Shown: piece by piece, positions 6,415 through 7,745 of the stretch | Position numbering within the stretch: the stretch's first letter is position 1 | Layout: every line of letters starts with the position of its first letter | Assembly (NCBI GenBank): GCA_964242945.1 | Contig: CAXTCF010000181.1 | Location: forward strand, 1-7,745 | From: Mesorhizobium_B sp964242945 | Lineage (GTDB): Bacteria > Pseudomonadota > Alphaproteobacteria > Rhizobiales > Rhizobiaceae | Length of the DNA stretch: 7,745 nt | Reading direction: 5' to 3' | Made by a program: the position numbers and the translations under genes | Notes under the pieces: model-generated | The model's input: the letters and a program-made list of their open reading frames with translations, nothing else | What the model was told of the DNA's origin: nothing | The model's database searches: none

Positions 6415-7140
6415 ATGTTTGATGCTCTCATCCGCAAGCTGCAGTGCTTCGAACCTGTCAGGGATGACGATGTCGCATGGCTGCGGGACGCATCGTCCAG
6501 TCCGCGCAAGGTCAAGGCGAACACCGACCTGATCCATGAAGGCGACGAGCCGGAGAACGTCTTTTTGATCATGGAAGGCCTGGCCTGCCGCTACAAATCA
6601 ACGTGGGAAGGCGGCCGTCAGATCTTCGCCTACCTCGTGCCCGGCGACTTCTGCGACCTGCACGTCGCCCTGCTCGACGAGATGGACCACTCCATCGCCA
6701 CGCTTTCGGCTTGCAGCGTCGTGACGATCCCCAAGCGCAAGGTGCTTGAGCTGACGGAAACCCGACCCGCACTGACGCGCGCCTTCTGGTGGTGCTCGCT
6801 GGTCGATGAAGCGGTGTTGCGCGAGTGGATCGTCAATGTGGGGTCGCGCCCGGCCGAGCAGCGCATCGCGCATCTCTTCTGCGAACTGCATGCCCGGCTG
6901 AAAGCGGTCGGGCTCACGAGCGATGGATCGTTCGTCCTGCCGATCACCCAGACGGAACTCGGCGACACGGTCGGCCTGACCGCGGTTCACGCCAACAGGA
7001 GCCTGCGCGCGTTGCGCGAGGCTGGTCTCGTCACCTTCCGCGACGACATCGTTCAGATGAACGACATGGCTCGCCTTCAAGCCTTTGCCGGGTTCAACCC
7101 GAACTACCTGCACCTGAACCGGAAGCGTCAACCGTCGTAG
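6415..7140 (+). CDS. Crp/Fnr-family transcriptional regulator (second of tandem pair)
   Basis: 241-aa paralogue of the regulator just upstream. The two share an EGD-x-P-x(5)-I-x-EG-x-A-x-R block, (V/L)PGDF-x-DL, REWIVN (136-141 here), RIAHL-x-CE-x-H-x-RL, the recognition-helix block TGL/VGL-(S/T)-AVH-x-NRSL-x(2)-LR, and an AGF-x-P-(D/N)-YL ending. The domain order is the same: beta-roll about 10-125, dimer helix about 130-165, winged helix about 177-215. It also lacks the cAMP-contact Arg-Ser and an iron-sulfur cysteine cluster; the cysteines (11, 57, 80, 100, 127, 156) are scattered. The near-identical recognition helices suggest overlapping operator preference, while the more diverged sensor halves suggest different signals. 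Its 3' end overlaps the convergent DUF6894 gene by 13 nt. The ATG at 6415 has only a weak ribosome site. Confidence 0.9.
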   Translation: MFDALIRKLQCFEPVRDDDVAWLRDASSSPRKVKANTDLIHEGDEPENVFLIMEGLACRYKSTWEGGRQIFAYLVPGDFCDLHVALLDEMDHSIATLSACSVVTIPKRKVLELTETRPALTRAFWWCSLVDEAVLREWIVNVGSRPAEQRIAHLFCELHARLKAVGLTSDGSFVLPITQTELGDTVGLTAVHANRSLRALREAGLVTFRDDIVQMNDMARLQAFAGFNPNYLHLNRKRQPS

Positions 7141-7361
7141 GACTCGGCTGAGAAGCGAAACACGAACAGCTGGTTGTCCTGCTCGTCGGTAACTTCCAGC
7201 CGCCACTCATGGCCGGGCTCCAGTCCGCCGTCCAAGTCGCGGAAAACCTGTCCCGCCATCTGCGAGGCTTGGCTCCAGGCGCTGCTCAGGTCTGGAAGCT
7301 CCACGCCCTCTTCGTCGGGAAGGTAGCGTTTGTAGCGGGTGTGGAAGAAGTAGCGAGGCAT
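7128..7361 (-). CDS. DUF6894-family small protein (copy 2)
   Basis: A 77-aa protein beginning MPRYFFHTRYKRYLPDEEGV and continuing ELPDLSSAWSQA. The DEEGVELPDL motif and the later LEVTDEQDNQLFVFRF match the DUF6894 pattern more closely than copy 1 does. Function is unknown; there is no signal peptide or membrane segment. ATG 7361 is preceded by AGGAGA with a 4-nt gap, a good ribosome site, and the family starts at MPRYFF, so an upstream in-frame start at 7421 is rejected. It converges on the Crp/Fnr gene and overlaps its last 13 nt, so the two transcripts are antisense to each other at their 3' ends. Together with copy 1 it brackets the two regulators. Confidence 0.87.
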   Translation of the reverse strand: MPRYFFHTRYKRYLPDEEGVELPDLSSAWSQASQMAGQVFRDLDGGLEPGHEWRLEVTDEQDNQLFVFRFSAESYDG

Positions 7362-7445
7362 GATGTCTCCTGCCGCAGGCGGGAGCGCGATTTGTCTCTC
7401 TGTCTCCGCGAGCCATTCCAATCGATGCGCCGATGATCCGATGGA

Positions 7446-7690
7446 GATAGGTCGGCGAAGGCCGACACGCCTTGATGTTTGTTGGACCGATGTCGTTATT
7501 TGCTCAAGGGCGGAAGATTGCGGGGCTGCTTATCCCGCTGACGCAAATAAAGCGTTTTTGCTGTGAAAGGGCATGGCAAGGCTGCGACGGAGCCTTATCG
7601 TTGCGCACTATGGAATATTACCCGGCGGAACATGAATAGCCGGGGCACTTTGAACCTACGCGCTCGTGCGCAACGCCAAGCGGCGTCCTT
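7446..7690. other. Non-coding stretch with several inverted repeats
   Basis: I see no supportable gene here. It holds GTCGGC-GAAG-GCCGAC (7451-7466, a perfect 6-bp stem), ACGC-AAATAAA-GCGT followed by TTTT (7541-7559, a very weak terminator-like element on the plus strand), CCCGGC-N12-GCCGGG (7621-7644) and ACGCC-AAGC-GGCGT (7673-7686). The promoter of DUF6894 copy 2 should lie in its left part, but no clear -35/-10 stands out. The right end is the 3' exon flank of the intron-like element that follows. Confidence 0.45.
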
Positions 7691-7745
7691 GTCGCGGTAG
7701 GGACGACGGTTTCCCGTCGCCCCCCGCACAGATCCCGGCGAGCGG
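7691..7745 (-). mobile_element. 3' end of a group II intron (domain V 3' half and domain VI), continuing beyond the window
   Basis: Read on the minus strand from 7745, the bases CCGCT-CG-CCGGGATC (7745-7731) have the 5 + 2-nt bulge + 8 layout of the 3' strand of group II domain V. A 3-nt joiner TGT (7730-7728) follows. Next is a domain VI hairpin: GCGG (7727-7724) pairs with CCGC (7697-7694), and a 10-bp stem (7723-7714 with 7709-7700, one G-U pair) is closed by a GAAA tetraloop (7713-7710). Two unpaired bases, T7699 and A7698, give the bulged adenosine expected at the branch point, 7 nt before a terminal GAC (7693-7691), matching the family's AY 3' end. The 5' half of domain V, the other domains and any reverse transcriptase would be past 7745. 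The G-U pair forms only in the minus-strand RNA, supporting this orientation. A chance hairpin is the alternative. Confidence 0.72.

Noticed and set aside
5500..6415. Open frames on both strands overlapping the first Crp/Fnr gene
   Set aside because: They are shadow frames; only the frame 5543-6310 shows a domain order and a Shine-Dalgarno.
7451..7466. Terminator or attenuator hairpin upstream of DUF6894 copy 2
   Set aside because: The 6-bp stem is perfect but lacks a T-run on either strand and has no partner structure, so it is noted only as an inverted repeat.
7541..7561. Rho-independent terminator (ACGC-AAATAAA-GCGT followed by TTTT)
   Set aside because: The stem is only 4 bp and no plus-strand gene ends nearby, so I do not call it a terminator.
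7573..7635. 20-codon open frame (MARLRRSL...) after an AAAGGG on the plus strand
   Set aside because: Too short, no homology and no supporting context; it lies among hairpins near the intron junction.

Overview
The window looks like a piece of a high-GC alphaproteobacterial genome, most likely Rhizobiales (Mesorhizobium, Aminobacter or Phyllobacteriaceae-like). The reasons are a choline-O-sulfate type bet operon (betI-betC...betA), paired Crp/Fnr regulators with DUF6894 small proteins, and strong G/C third-position bias. This assignment is inferred from gene content and not from a database match.

Left part (1-4926, minus strand): a tightly packed operon reading right to left. A BetI-type operator palindrome (4907-4926) precedes betI (TetR repressor), then betC (choline sulfatase), a PLP-dependent threonine/serine dehydratase-like gene, and betA (choline dehydrogenase). 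The junctions are a 4-nt overlap, a 2-nt gap with a strong Shine-Dalgarno, and an 8-nt overlap, so the four genes are probably co-transcribed and translationally coupled. After betA, the window edge carries a headless fragment of a betaine-aldehyde dehydrogenase (betB-like) frame, closed upstream by an in-frame stop. The expected chemistry is choline-O-sulfate to choline plus sulfate (BetC), then choline to betaine aldehyde and glycine betaine (BetA, helped by BetB where intact). The dehydratase may take the downstream product serine to pyruvate; that role is inferred.

Middle and right part (5062-7361): two Crp/Fnr-family regulators in tandem on the plus strand (5543-6310 and 6415-7140), flanked on each side by a DUF6894 small gene on the minus strand. 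The first DUF6894 gene is divergent from its Crp/Fnr neighbour across a 238-bp region with dyad symmetries. The second is convergent and overlaps its neighbour by 13 nt. The two regulators are clearly paralogous, and so are the two small proteins.

Right edge (7362-7745): a non-coding stretch with several hairpins. The last 55 bases, read on the minus strand, fit the 3' end of a group II intron: the 3' half of domain V, then a complete domain VI with a GAAA loop, a bulged branch-point A and an AC terminus. The rest of that intron, with any reverse transcriptase, would lie beyond the window. I saw no tRNA, rRNA or CRISPR array.
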